Shown in pieces: positions 25,928 through 33,891 of a stretch of 64,000 nt of DNA. The translations under genes and the position numbers were made by a program. The stretch lies in the NCBI RefSeq assembly GCF_001636845.1, contig NZ_LITT01000008.1, positions 20,441 through 84,440 on the forward strand, given 5' to 3'. This stretch comes from Clostridium ljungdahlii (lineage in GTDB: Bacteria > Bacillota > Clostridia > Clostridiales > Clostridiaceae). Under the pieces are notes generated by a model. It saw nothing but the letters and a program-made list of their open reading frames with translations. It did no database searches and was not told the DNA's origin. Positions within the stretch are counted from its first letter, which is position 1; every line of letters begins with the position of its first letter.

Positions 25928-28420
25928 ATGACAAAAAAATTGAAATTAGAAAATAATTATGATTATGCATCTGTAGATGCAATAGAAGCTAAAGAAATAG
26001 AAAAATCCAACTGTATTACTGGTGACACTAATCATTTGTTGCCCAGGCTTAAGGAGTCCTTTAAGAAAGCTGTAAGCATTGACATAATAGTAGCATTTTT
26101 AATGGAGTCAGGAGTAAAGCTTTTAAAAGAAGAACTTAAGGAAGTAGTAAATAAAAATATACCTATAAGAATACTTACGGGTAACTACCTAAATATAACT
26201 CAACCACAAGCTTTGTATATGTTAAAGGATATAATGAGAGATAAGGTCGATTTGAGGTTCTATAATATACCAAACAAGTCATTTCACCCAAAGGCGTACA
26301 TTTTTGAGTATGAAAAGGATGGAGATTTATATGTAGGTTCCTCCAATATATCAAGATCAGCATTAACTAGCGGCATTGAGTGGAATTATAGATTAAATAA
26401 AGATAAGAATATTGATGATTTTAACAGCTTTAAAAGTACTTTTGAGGATTTATTTTTAAATCATTTTACAATAATAGACGAAGAAGAAATGAGAAAGTAT
26501 TCAGAAAGTTGGGTAAGACCTAAGGTATATAAACATATAGATAATAATGAAAATGTTTCTTTAAAGAAGGATAATAATCTAATTGAATTTTATGAGCCAA
26601 GAGGAGCACAGATAGAAGCTTTATATGAATTAAAGAAAAGAAGAGAAGAGGGGTATGATAAAGGTCTGGTAGTAGCAGCTACAGGTATAGGAAAAACGTA
26701 TTTAGCTGCTTTTGATTCAAGGGATTATAATAGAATTTTATTTGTGGCTCATAGAGAAGAAATAATAAATCAAGCAGCAGTATCTTTTAAAAATGTAAGG
26801 TCAGATAAGTCTATAGGCTTTTTTTATAGTAATAACAAAGATAATACTAGCGACTTTATATTTGCAACAGTTCAAACTCTTGGAAAACCTGAATATTTAA
26901 ATGATAAGTATTTTGCTAAAGATGCTTTTGATTATATTGTAATAGATGAATTTCATCATGCAGCTGCAGGAAATTATAAAAATATAATTGATTATTTTCA
27001 GCCTAAATTTATGTTAGGTTTAACAGCTACTCCAGAAAGATTGGATAATAAAGATGTATTTGCATTATGTGATAACAATGTAGCTTATGAAGTTAGGTTG
27101 AAATCTGCCATTAATAAAGGGTGGCTTGTGCCTTTTAGATATTATGGAATATATGATGAATTTGTAAATTATGAAACCATAGATTATAAAAATGGTAAAT
27201 ATGATAATAACAAGTTAGAAAAAGCTTTAATGATAAATAAAAGGGCAGATTTAATAATTGGACATTATAGTAAATACAAAAGTCAAAGAGCTTTAGGATT
27301 TTGTTCATCAAGAAAGCATGCAGAATTTATGGCAGAATACTTTTGTAGTAAAGGTGTAAAAGCTTGTGCAGTAGTAAGTGAAGGAAACTCTGACTGTAGT
27401 GTAGATAGAAACGAAGCAGTAAATAGGCTTGCTAAAGGTGAAATAAAGGTAATATTTTCAGTGGATATGTTTAATGAAGGCCTGGATATTCCTTCAATAG
27501 ATCTTGTCATGTTCTTAAGACCTACACAGTCACCAACAGTATTTTTGCAGCAGCTTGGAAGGGGTCTCCGTAAGTATAAGGGAAAGAGTTATTTAAATGT
27601 ATTAGATTTTATAGGAAACTATAAAAAGGCAAATCTTGTACCTTTATTTCTTACTGGGGAACCAAAGAATTCTGGAGGTTCAAGAACTATACCGGATGAA
27701 GAAGAATATCCAGAAGAATGTTTTGTAGATTTTGATTTTAGGCTTGTGGACATATTTAAGAAAATGGAACAGCAGAGTAAAAGGCTTCAGGATATAATAA
27801 AAGAGGAATATTACAGGATAAAAGAAGACTTAGGGCACAGACCTACAAGAGTGGAGTTTATAACTTATATTGAAAATGACATATATAATAGAATAAAAAA
27901 TGCATCAGATAAAAATCCTTTTAGAAATTACTTAGGTTTTTTAAAGAATATTGGGGAGCTTTACCAAGATGAGGCTGAACTTATGGGAACAAAGGCAGAA
28001 GAATTTATAAATATGATAGAAAGAACATCTATGTCTAAAACCTATAAGATGCCTGTACTTTTAGCTTTTTATAATGATGGAAACTTAAAATTAAATATAA
28101 ATGAAGAAGATATTTATAATAGTTTTAAAGACTTCTATGCAAAAGGGTCAAATGCGGTAGATTTGCTAAATCAGAAATCTACAAAAGGTTTTAAAAACTG
28201 GGATAAAAACCAGTGGTATAAGTTGGCAAAGGATAATCCATTGAAGTTTTTGGCTAAAACTCAAAAGGAGTTTTTCTATTTTGATAAAGAAGATTACTGT
28301 TTAAATGAAAATTTAGAGGAATTTAAAGCAAATAAAGCTTTTGTGAAACATTTTAAAGATGCAGTAGATTTTAGAACAAGAGAGTATTATAAAAATAGAG
28401 TGGAAAATAAGAAAAACTGA
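25928..28420 (+). CDS. SF2 helicase with N-terminal PLD-type nuclease domain (second paralogue)
   Basis: 830 aa; same design as the protein at 18095 but without its ~120-residue extension. PLD half-site SFHPKAYIF...YVGSSNISRSALTSG (~115-145), helicase Walker A VAATGIGKT (~249), DEFHHAAAG (~340), LTATPERLD, GLDIPSIDLVMFLRP and QQLGRGLRKYKG (~540). The ~250-residue C-terminal part, with DLGHRPTRVEFITYIE, differs from the first paralogue. ATG after GAGGTG. The MazG-like gene starts 25 bases after the stop, so helicase and pyrophosphatase are almost surely co-transcribed. Probably DNA-acting defence or repair; inference. Confidence 0.9.
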   Translation: MTKKLKLENNYDYASVDAIEAKEIEKSNCITGDTNHLLPRLKESFKKAVSIDIIVAFLMESGVKLLKEELKEVVNKNIPIRILTGNYLNITQPQALYMLKDIMRDKVDLRFYNIPNKSFHPKAYIFEYEKDGDLYVGSSNISRSALTSGIEWNYRLNKDKNIDDFNSFKSTFEDLFLNHFTIIDEEEMRKYSESWVRPKVYKHIDNNENVSLKKDNNLIEFYEPRGAQIEALYELKKRREEGYDKGLVVAATGIGKTYLAAFDSRDYNRILFVAHREEIINQAAVSFKNVRSDKSIGFFYSNNKDNTSDFIFATVQTLGKPEYLNDKYFAKDAFDYIVIDEFHHAAAGNYKNIIDYFQPKFMLGLTATPERLDNKDVFALCDNNVAYEVRLKSAINKGWLVPFRYYGIYDEFVNYETIDYKNGKYDNNKLEKALMINKRADLIIGHYSKYKSQRALGFCSSRKHAEFMAEYFCSKGVKACAVVSEGNSDCSVDRNEAVNRLAKGEIKVIFSVDMFNEGLDIPSIDLVMFLRPTQSPTVFLQQLGRGLRKYKGKSYLNVLDFIGNYKKANLVPLFLTGEPKNSGGSRTIPDEEEYPEECFVDFDFRLVDIFKKMEQQSKRLQDIIKEEYYRIKEDLGHRPTRVEFITYIENDIYNRIKNASDKNPFRNYLGFLKNIGELYQDEAELMGTKAEEFINMIERTSMSKTYKMPVLLAFYNDGNLKLNINEEDIYNSFKDFYAKGSNAVDLLNQKSTKGFKNWDKNQWYKLAKDNPLKFLAKTQKEFFYFDKEDYCLNENLEEFKANKAFVKHFKDAVDFRTREYYKNRVENKKN

Positions 28421-28445
28421 GAATGAATAAAGGAAGGTTAATATA

Positions 28446-28757
28446 ATGAAGACTTATAATAAATTAGTTCGTGATAAAATACCACAGGTAATAGAAGCTG
28501 CGGGTAAGAAATTTGATGTTAGGAAGGCAGATAAGGAGGAACACTATAAGCTTCTTGAAGTTAAGTTAGAAGAAGAAGTTAAGGAATTTTTAGAGGATAA
28601 GAATTTAGAAGAATTGGCGGATGTTATGGAAGTGATTTTTGGATTGGCTGAGAATTTGGGGTATAGTGAAGAAGATTTGATGAAGGTGAGGTTGCAGAAG
28701 AAAGAAAAACGTGGTGGATTTAAGGAAGGGATTGTGCTTGAGAGGGTTTATGAGTAG
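28446..28757 (+). CDS. MazG-like / phosphoribosyl-ATP pyrophosphohydrolase family protein
   Basis: 103-aa all-alpha NTP pyrophosphatase-like protein. YNKLVRDKIPQVIEAAGKKF opens the protein; the metal-binding pattern EEEVKEFLEDKNLEELAD then VMEV (~38-60) supplies the acidic ExxE...ExxD set. RGGFKEGIVLERV closes it. Such 'KLVRDKIP' proteins are stand-alone house-cleaning enzymes often next to helicase or defence genes. Tightly linked (25 bp) to the PLD-helicase upstream; AAGGAAGG ribosome site. A decayed N-terminal copy lies at 10762-10836. Confidence 0.9.
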   Translation: MKTYNKLVRDKIPQVIEAAGKKFDVRKADKEEHYKLLEVKLEEEVKEFLEDKNLEELADVMEVIFGLAENLGYSEEDLMKVRLQKKEKRGGFKEGIVLERVYE

Positions 28758-29745
28758 TGTATAAGTAGAGCCTTAAAAAAATAATATTTATTAAACATTC
28801 TGAATGACTTTTCCATAGGAAAGCCTATTGATCCTACATTGACTTAAGTTTTTTAGAAATATGTATTTTTATTGAAATAACCATTTTTGTATATAAAATT
28901 TAGGTATGATATCAGTATAGTTTAATAGTTACGTTTTTTTATTTATATTGGAAATAATTAAAGGGTGCTTTCACATGCAGGGAATCTGCACTAGCAGTCC
29001 ACTTTTCACATGAGAAACACCCATATATTTGCACTATTATAATATGACTAAAATAATTATTTATGCTAATATACAACTGGTTTATGATGTTAGTATATTA
29101 TATAATAGTATAAATATCAACATAGAAAATAGTGTAGTAGTATTAAAGAAATATTGTAACTATTCAGCTATTGACAAAATAAATTAATTTGTCCAACGGC
29201 TTATATAGCCAATTACAATTTGGAAAATTATATCATCAACTAAAAAGCATCAAAATATTGTGCTAATTTTTAAATTTTACTCTATTATCTAACTATATGT
29301 TGTGATTTTTTAAGTATAAAAATCAATATATAGTGGCTGAATAGTTACACTTAGAAATAAATAGATTATGTTTTAAAACTAACCTAATAGTATAAAGAGT
29401 AGTTAAACTTTTTATAATTAATTCTAGCATATCCAATACCACCCCCTAAGCTAAAGTGAAATAATTCACCAATAGCCCAAGGAGATAAAATATTCAAAAC
29501 CTCCGCAGCCATCCATCTGCGATTATTCAATTATACTTGGATATTGTACCATAATTATGAAAAAGTATATAGAGGTATATGTTGGAAAACGATACATGAA
29601 GCGCGTCAATATAAATTAAATTGTATTTTATCTAATTATATGCAGGAATTTAATTATTTTTGTAGAAGTATAATATAATTGATAAAATTTGTGAATTTAT
29701 ACATAGGTTTGAAATTACTATAGATAAAAAATGGGAGGTGGAATT
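28758..29745. other. 988-bp gene-poor region
   Basis: No gene of normal length. It holds a complex hairpin at 28963-29022 (outer stem GGGTG/CACCC plus TTTC/GAAA and CATG, inner TGCAG/CTGCA). On the minus strand at about 29385-29535 lies a ~48-codon frame containing WMAAEVLNILSPWAIGELF then HFSLGGGIGYAR, which looks like real protein but matches nothing I recognise. The rest is AT-rich with no visible promoter pair of quality. Confidence 0.4.
28963..29022. ncRNA. Structured hairpin element, possible small RNA
   Basis: Sixty bases that fold back: outer GGGTGCTTTCACATG against CATGAGAAACACCC with one bulge and one mismatch, and inside TGCAG-GGAAT-CTGCA and ACTAGCAGT. No T-run follows, so not a simple terminator. 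Unknown function. Confidence 0.35.
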
Positions 29746-30426
29746 TTGAAAATACAAGATAAATATAACAAAATAGGAAAAAGTAAATCTAATGATTTAG
29801 ATAAGACTGTTATTTTAAAACCTAAGGATATTGAAACAAAGCCAGTTAAGAAAAAGAAAAAACGTTGGATTTTTGGAGGAATAATAGCCCTATTTATACT
29901 TATAGGAGCTATAGGTAGTTTAAATAGTCCCAAGAATGATAGCACTAATAGCAATTCTGTGAAGACAACTTCAAGTTCACAAAAGCAAGCTGCAGTCGAA
30001 ACTGCTCCAGTGAAAGCAACTTTAAAGTATGATGGAGATACTTATGATGGCTATGTGAAGGATAATAAAAAAATTCAACAAGGTAAGTATACTTGGGCTA
30101 ATGGTGATGTTTACGATGGACAGTGGGCGGATAATAAGATGAATGGAAAAGGTGTTTTGAAAAAAGCTAATGGTGACAGCTATAATGGAGAATTTATAAA
30201 TAATAAAAAACAGGGAAGCGGTACATATGTATGGGCAGATGGTGAAAGTTATGAAGGAAGCTTTCAAAATGATTTAATGAATGGAGAAGGCATTTATCAT
30301 TTTAAAAATGGTGATATATATGATGGAGAGTGGAGCAATAATAAAATGAATGGTGAAGGAAAATATACGTATAAAAATGGACAAGTACAGCAGGGAACCT
30401 GGGAAAATAATAAATTAAAAAAATGA
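29746..30426 (+). CDS. MORN-repeat membrane-anchored protein
   Basis: About 226 aa from TTG 29746, which has GGAGGTGG directly upstream (the ATG at 29731 would sit within that site). A basic cytosolic N-terminus (VKKKKKRW) precedes one membrane segment (IFGGIIALFILIGAIGSL, ~45-62) and a Ser/Asn/Thr linker. Then come about five to six MORN repeats (YDGQWADNKMNGKGVLKKAN, YEGSFQNDLMNGEG, YDGEWSNNKMNGEGKYTYKN), so the repeats are probably outside the membrane. Gap to the HxsA-like gene is 17 bases, same strand, so it probably heads the Hxs operon. MORN repeats form beta-hairpin surfaces; the role here is unknown. Confidence 0.85.
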   Translation: MKIQDKYNKIGKSKSNDLDKTVILKPKDIETKPVKKKKKRWIFGGIIALFILIGAIGSLNSPKNDSTNSNSVKTTSSSQKQAAVETAPVKATLKYDGDTYDGYVKDNKKIQQGKYTWANGDVYDGQWADNKMNGKGVLKKANGDSYNGEFINNKKQGSGTYVWADGESYEGSFQNDLMNGEGIYHFKNGDIYDGEWSNNKMNGEGKYTYKNGQVQQGTWENNKLKK

Positions 30427-30443
30427 TTTGGAGTGCATGAATA

Positions 30444-30896
30444 ATGAAAGAAAAAAATATAAGCAAATTACAATTTCCTCAAATAAAGAAATCTATAACT
30501 GATTTTATATATGAAGAGGAAGGGGAAATAAGCAGAAATAAGTTGATGTTTGTAGGATCTTTATTAGTAATAGCTAGTTTTATAGCTTCTGGTGAAAGTG
30601 CATTTGCTTCACATAGTTCTCATTCTTCCCACAGTTCTCATTCTTCACATAGTTCTTCAAGTTATGGTGGAGGAAATAATTATACAAATAGTGACAGTTA
30701 TACAAATTCATCAACAGATACTACGTCGCCAAGCAATGACAGTTATACAAATGACAGCACTTCTTCAAGTACTACAGGAAGTAGTTCAAATAGTACCCAA
30801 ACTCAAATACAGCCACAATCTCAGCAAACTGTAGTTAAACCTGATCCAGTACCACAGACTCCTCAGACACCAGCAGATACGGATTTACCAAAGTAA
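30444..30896 (+). CDS. hxsA: His-Xaa-Ser repeat precursor protein, HxsA-like
   Basis: 150-aa substrate candidate of the two radical SAM enzymes downstream. A charged N-terminus with DFIYEEEGEISRNKLMFVG precedes a hydrophobic stretch (LMFVGSLLVIASFIASG, ~34-50), like a leader or atypical signal. Right after come five perfect HSS triplets (residues 57-71, HSSHSSHSSHSSHSS), SSYGGG, then a Ser/Thr/Asn/Gln-rich low-complexity tail ending in a Pro-rich QTPQTPADTDLPK. This His-Xaa-Ser repeat defines the Hxs system (HxsA). The chemistry installed on it is unknown to me. Ribosome site GGAG. 17 bases after the MORN gene and 24 before HxsD. Confidence 0.85.
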   Translation: MKEKNISKLQFPQIKKSITDFIYEEEGEISRNKLMFVGSLLVIASFIASGESAFASHSSHSSHSSHSSHSSSSYGGGNNYTNSDSYTNSSTDTTSPSNDSYTNDSTSSSTTGSSSNSTQTQIQPQSQQTVVKPDPVPQTPQTPADTDLPK

Positions 30897-30920
30897 AATT
30901 GTGTATAAAGGAAGAAATCT

Positions 30921-31355
30921 ATGGATAATGTAATTGAAGTATTAAAAGATGATAAAGCAGTATTTTTTATAAATGAAGAAATATATTCTCTTACAGCAGT
31001 GATGAAAACAGCATATATTTTTATAGAAAAAGTTTATATTTATTTTGATTATGAAAAAGAAAAATTAATAAGAGTTGAATTTACTCCAAAGGAAATTAAA
31101 GATAAAGATTTTTTGAAAAAATTAGTAGGAGAATTTTATAATGAATTATTAAATCAAACTCTAAGACTTCGAATTTTTAAAGAAACAAAAAATATAAGAG
31201 AATTAATACTAGGAAGAGCACTTTATAATACATGTGTAGAAGTTAAAGAAAGTAACAGCATAAATAAAGAAAATTATTACTATCAAATGAATGAGGAAGA
31301 TGGAAAAATAATATTTAGTGATGATGAAATAAGTAAAGCTTGGGGAGAAAGTTAG
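30921..31355 (+). CDS. hxsD: His-Xaa-Ser system protein HxsD
   Basis: 144-aa small protein matching HxsD: VFFINEEIYSLTAVMKTAYI at the N-terminus, then FYNELLNQTLRLRIFKETK (~75), the counterpart of the family's LLNDYxLRE motif, followed by IRELILGRALYNT. HxsD probably helps the radical SAM enzymes recognise the precursor, by analogy to other RiPP-type systems; that is inference. AAGGAAG before the ATG. Directly between HxsA-like and the small HxsD-like gene. Confidence 0.8.
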   Translation: MDNVIEVLKDDKAVFFINEEIYSLTAVMKTAYIFIEKVYIYFDYEKEKLIRVEFTPKEIKDKDFLKKLVGEFYNELLNQTLRLRIFKETKNIRELILGRALYNTCVEVKESNSINKENYYYQMNEEDGKIIFSDDEISKAWGES

Positions 31356-31379
31356 CTTATTTAAATGAAAGGGACTTTT

Positions 31380-31589
31380 ATGCAATTTTTTAGACTAAAT
31401 TTAAAAATTTATAACTTAAAGGATATAAAGAAAGCGGTAGAAGATTACAGAAATTTAGTTGAGATCAGGTACAATCTAGAAGAAAATAATACAGTTATAC
31501 TTAAATTAAATTGTAATGAAGAAGATTTTGAAATAATTAAAAATGAATTTTGTAATTACGTTATAGGATTAGTTGGGAAACATATATAG
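31380..31589 (+). CDS. Short second HxsD-like protein
   Basis: 69 aa from ATG 31380, chosen over 31365 because AAAGGGA lies just before it. The sequence FFRLNLKIYNLKDIKKAVED then NTVILKLNCNEEDFEIIKN resembles the N-terminal half of HxsD (beta strand, IYxLxxIKKA helix, then strands) but lacks the LLNxxLR part. Possibly a split or duplicated recognition protein. Starts 24 bases after HxsD and ends 18 bases before the protease. Assignment by resemblance only. Confidence 0.55.
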   Translation: MQFFRLNLKIYNLKDIKKAVEDYRNLVEIRYNLEENNTVILKLNCNEEDFEIIKNEFCNYVIGLVGKHI

Positions 31590-31607
31590 TGCTCAGTAGG
31601 TGAAGGC

Positions 31608-32654
31608 ATGATTAGTAATTTGATATGTAAAATTTTAAATTTTATTATAATTGCATTAGGTATAAACAGTTCTTATACGGATATAAAAAGAGGTAAGATA
31701 TATAATAATCATCTTATTATATTTTTCATACCTGGAATCGTACTTCAGATACTTTATTTAAAAAGTTTAAGTTTTACTACAGTTAAAATGTATCTAATTA
31801 ATTTAATTGCAGCAATATTCTTTTCTATTATGATGTATGTTTTTAAAATATGGGCAGCAGGAGATGCTAAATTAGTTATGTTAATTGTAGGTTTAATGCC
31901 TATGGAAATGTACAGGTCTAATCCTAAAAATATATTTCCTGGATTTTCTATTATAGTTCTTATTTTTTTATGTGGATTTGGTTATTTAATATTAGAAAGT
32001 TTATTTTTATATATGAAAGATAGATTTTTAAATGCAGATAGAAAATATATAAAGCATATTGATATAGAAGAATTAAAGAGAATAATATTAAGAATTATTT
32101 TTGCATGGATTATATCAATAAACTTAAATCGTTTAATAGTCTACTTTTTTAAAAATTTTTATTTGTATAATTTTGGATTATATATGATTTTAAATGCTTT
32201 ACTCATTCTTTACTTAACAAGGTATGCAAATAGTAAGAAGATATTTTATTGGGTTACTATTCTTGGAGTATTAACATATGTTTTTAGTACTGTTTATTTA
32301 GGAACAGGAAACATACATTTAAATGTAAAATTAATGGCATTTGTAATAGTTCTAATCTTATTTAGAGCTTTATGTGGAAAATATAATTATAAAAATGTAT
32401 CAATAGAAAATTTAAAACCTGGTATGCTGCTGTCTTCAGGTACCGTCTTTAATTTTTATAATTCTAAAATTAAAGGCTTGCCAGAGGATTGTTCGGAAAG
32501 TATGAGTTCAAGATTAACTTATGAGGAAATAGAAAGTATTAAGCTTTGGCAAAAAACCAAAAATGGATCAAATGAAGTTGTAATAGTCAGAAAAATACAT
32601 TTTGCACCATTTATATTTTTAGGAACTGTAATAAGTTTGATTATGGCAGGTTAG
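31608..32654 (+). CDS. A24-type (GxGD) prepilin-peptidase-like membrane protease
   Basis: 348-aa integral membrane protein with about eight hydrophobic segments. Both catalytic aspartates of the prepilin peptidase family appear: Asp25 in SYTDIKRGKIYNNH and Asp86 in WAAGDAKLVML (GxGD-type; here A-A-G-D). It lacks the methyltransferase domain of PilD and has a ~100-residue C-terminal extension after the membrane block (ENLKPGMLLSSGTVFNFYN) ending in another helix. Start behind AGGTGA. Located inside the Hxs operon, 8 bases before HxsC, with no pilin gene in sight, so its likely substrate is the HxsA-like precursor; inference. Confidence 0.83.
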   Translation: MISNLICKILNFIIIALGINSSYTDIKRGKIYNNHLIIFFIPGIVLQILYLKSLSFTTVKMYLINLIAAIFFSIMMYVFKIWAAGDAKLVMLIVGLMPMEMYRSNPKNIFPGFSIIVLIFLCGFGYLILESLFLYMKDRFLNADRKYIKHIDIEELKRIILRIIFAWIISINLNRLIVYFFKNFYLYNFGLYMILNALLILYLTRYANSKKIFYWVTILGVLTYVFSTVYLGTGNIHLNVKLMAFVIVLILFRALCGKYNYKNVSIENLKPGMLLSSGTVFNFYNSKIKGLPEDCSESMSSRLTYEEIESIKLWQKTKNGSNEVVIVRKIHFAPFIFLGTVISLIMAG

Positions 32655-32662
32655 GAGATTTT

Positions 32663-33841
32663 ATGATTAAAGATTGCAAATACAGACCTCTTTTTTTAAA
32701 GGGAAAAATAGGACAAGGTTCTTATTCTTTAGTTTCAGTATGTAAGAATGAAGAAAGTTTGGATAAAAAACATAAGGCTAAAGTAATACTAAAAAATAAA
32801 ACTTTTATAAAAGGCTACGATGCTTATGTTTTTCAATCGGAAAATGTACAGGAAAAAATTATGAATTACTTAAAATTAAATAATATTCCATATATTTGTG
32901 GCATAGATGAGATAGATACATTAGTAGATAAGGATGTAATCGAAATGGATACTGATAGATCAACTATAAAAGTATTATATAGAGCCAATTCCACAGATAA
33001 CGTTTTAATGCTTACAAATAAATGCAATAATAATTGTATAATGTGTCCTGATTCTTTAAAGGTAAGAACAGAAAATAAAAATATATCCTTAAGTATTCTA
33101 AAAAAGTATATAGAACTTATAGATAAAGAAGTTAAATTTTTATGTATTACAGGTGGAGAACCTACCTTGTTGAAGAAAGACTTTATAGAAATAGTAAGAT
33201 ATTTAGGAGAAAAGCTGCCTGAGACGGAGTACCTTTTACTTACTAATGGAAGAATGTTTTATAATAAAAATTTTGTAGAAGCTTTTTTAAAAAGCACACC
33301 AAAAAATTTAATAACAGCCATTCCTATTCACGGCCATTATCCAGAACTTCATGATAGTATATCTGGAGTTAAGGGAAGCTTTATACAAAGCTTTTATGGA
33401 TTAAAAAATTTATATGAATTAGGAGGAAAAATAGAAATTAGGGTGGTAATAAATAAATTAAATTATAATGTAATTACCAATATTGCTGCTATGATCTCTA
33501 ATTATTTTCCTAAAGTAGTAAGAGTAAATTTTATGGCTATGGAGATGCTGGGAAATGCTGTAGTTAATAAAGAAAAGGTGTGGATTGATTTTAACAGTGT
33601 TCAAGAAAAGCTTAAAGAGGCTGCTTTTATATTATTAAAAGGTGGAATAGAGGTAGGAATTTATAATTTCCCGCTGTGTAGTTTAGATGAAAGCGTATGG
33701 AATTTAAGTGTAAGAAGTATATCTGACTATAAGATAAGATATAAAGAACAGTGTAAGGAATGCAGTGTTATGAAAAATTGTGGAGGATTTTTTAATTCTA
33801 CTATAAATATGAAGGATTTAAAGGTGAAACCAATACAGTAA
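32663..33841 (+). CDS. hxsC: His-Xaa-Ser system radical SAM maturase HxsC
   Basis: 392-aa radical SAM enzyme. After a ~110-residue N-terminal domain comes the cluster motif CNNNCIMC (~118-125, CxxxCxxC), then the SAM-binding ITGGEPTLLKKDF (~160). The C-terminus carries IYNFPLCSLDESVWNLSVRS and YKEQCKECSVMKNCGGFFNS, the Cys set typical of HxsC. It should cleave SAM to start radical modification of the His-Xaa-Ser repeats. ATG after AGGAG, 8 bases from the protease gene. Works with HxsB, 50 bases downstream. Confidence 0.87.
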   Translation: MIKDCKYRPLFLKGKIGQGSYSLVSVCKNEESLDKKHKAKVILKNKTFIKGYDAYVFQSENVQEKIMNYLKLNNIPYICGIDEIDTLVDKDVIEMDTDRSTIKVLYRANSTDNVLMLTNKCNNNCIMCPDSLKVRTENKNISLSILKKYIELIDKEVKFLCITGGEPTLLKKDFIEIVRYLGEKLPETEYLLLTNGRMFYNKNFVEAFLKSTPKNLITAIPIHGHYPELHDSISGVKGSFIQSFYGLKNLYELGGKIEIRVVINKLNYNVITNIAAMISNYFPKVVRVNFMAMEMLGNAVVNKEKVWIDFNSVQEKLKEAAFILLKGGIEVGIYNFPLCSLDESVWNLSVRSISDYKIRYKEQCKECSVMKNCGGFFNSTINMKDLKVKPIQ

Positions 33842-33891
33842 TATATCTGGCAGATATAGAATAAAAATTTTAAAAGTGTAAGAGGTAAATA

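Noticed and set aside
30600..30660. Repeats in the HSS region considered as a CRISPR or minisatellite
   Set aside because: The 9-base periodicity is codon-level repetition of His-Ser-Ser within a coding frame.
30592..30834. 80-codon plus-strand frame inside the HxsA-like gene
   Set aside because: Out-of-frame shadow of the Ser/Thr-rich low-complexity tail; the His-Ser repeat frame has the ribosome site and family match.
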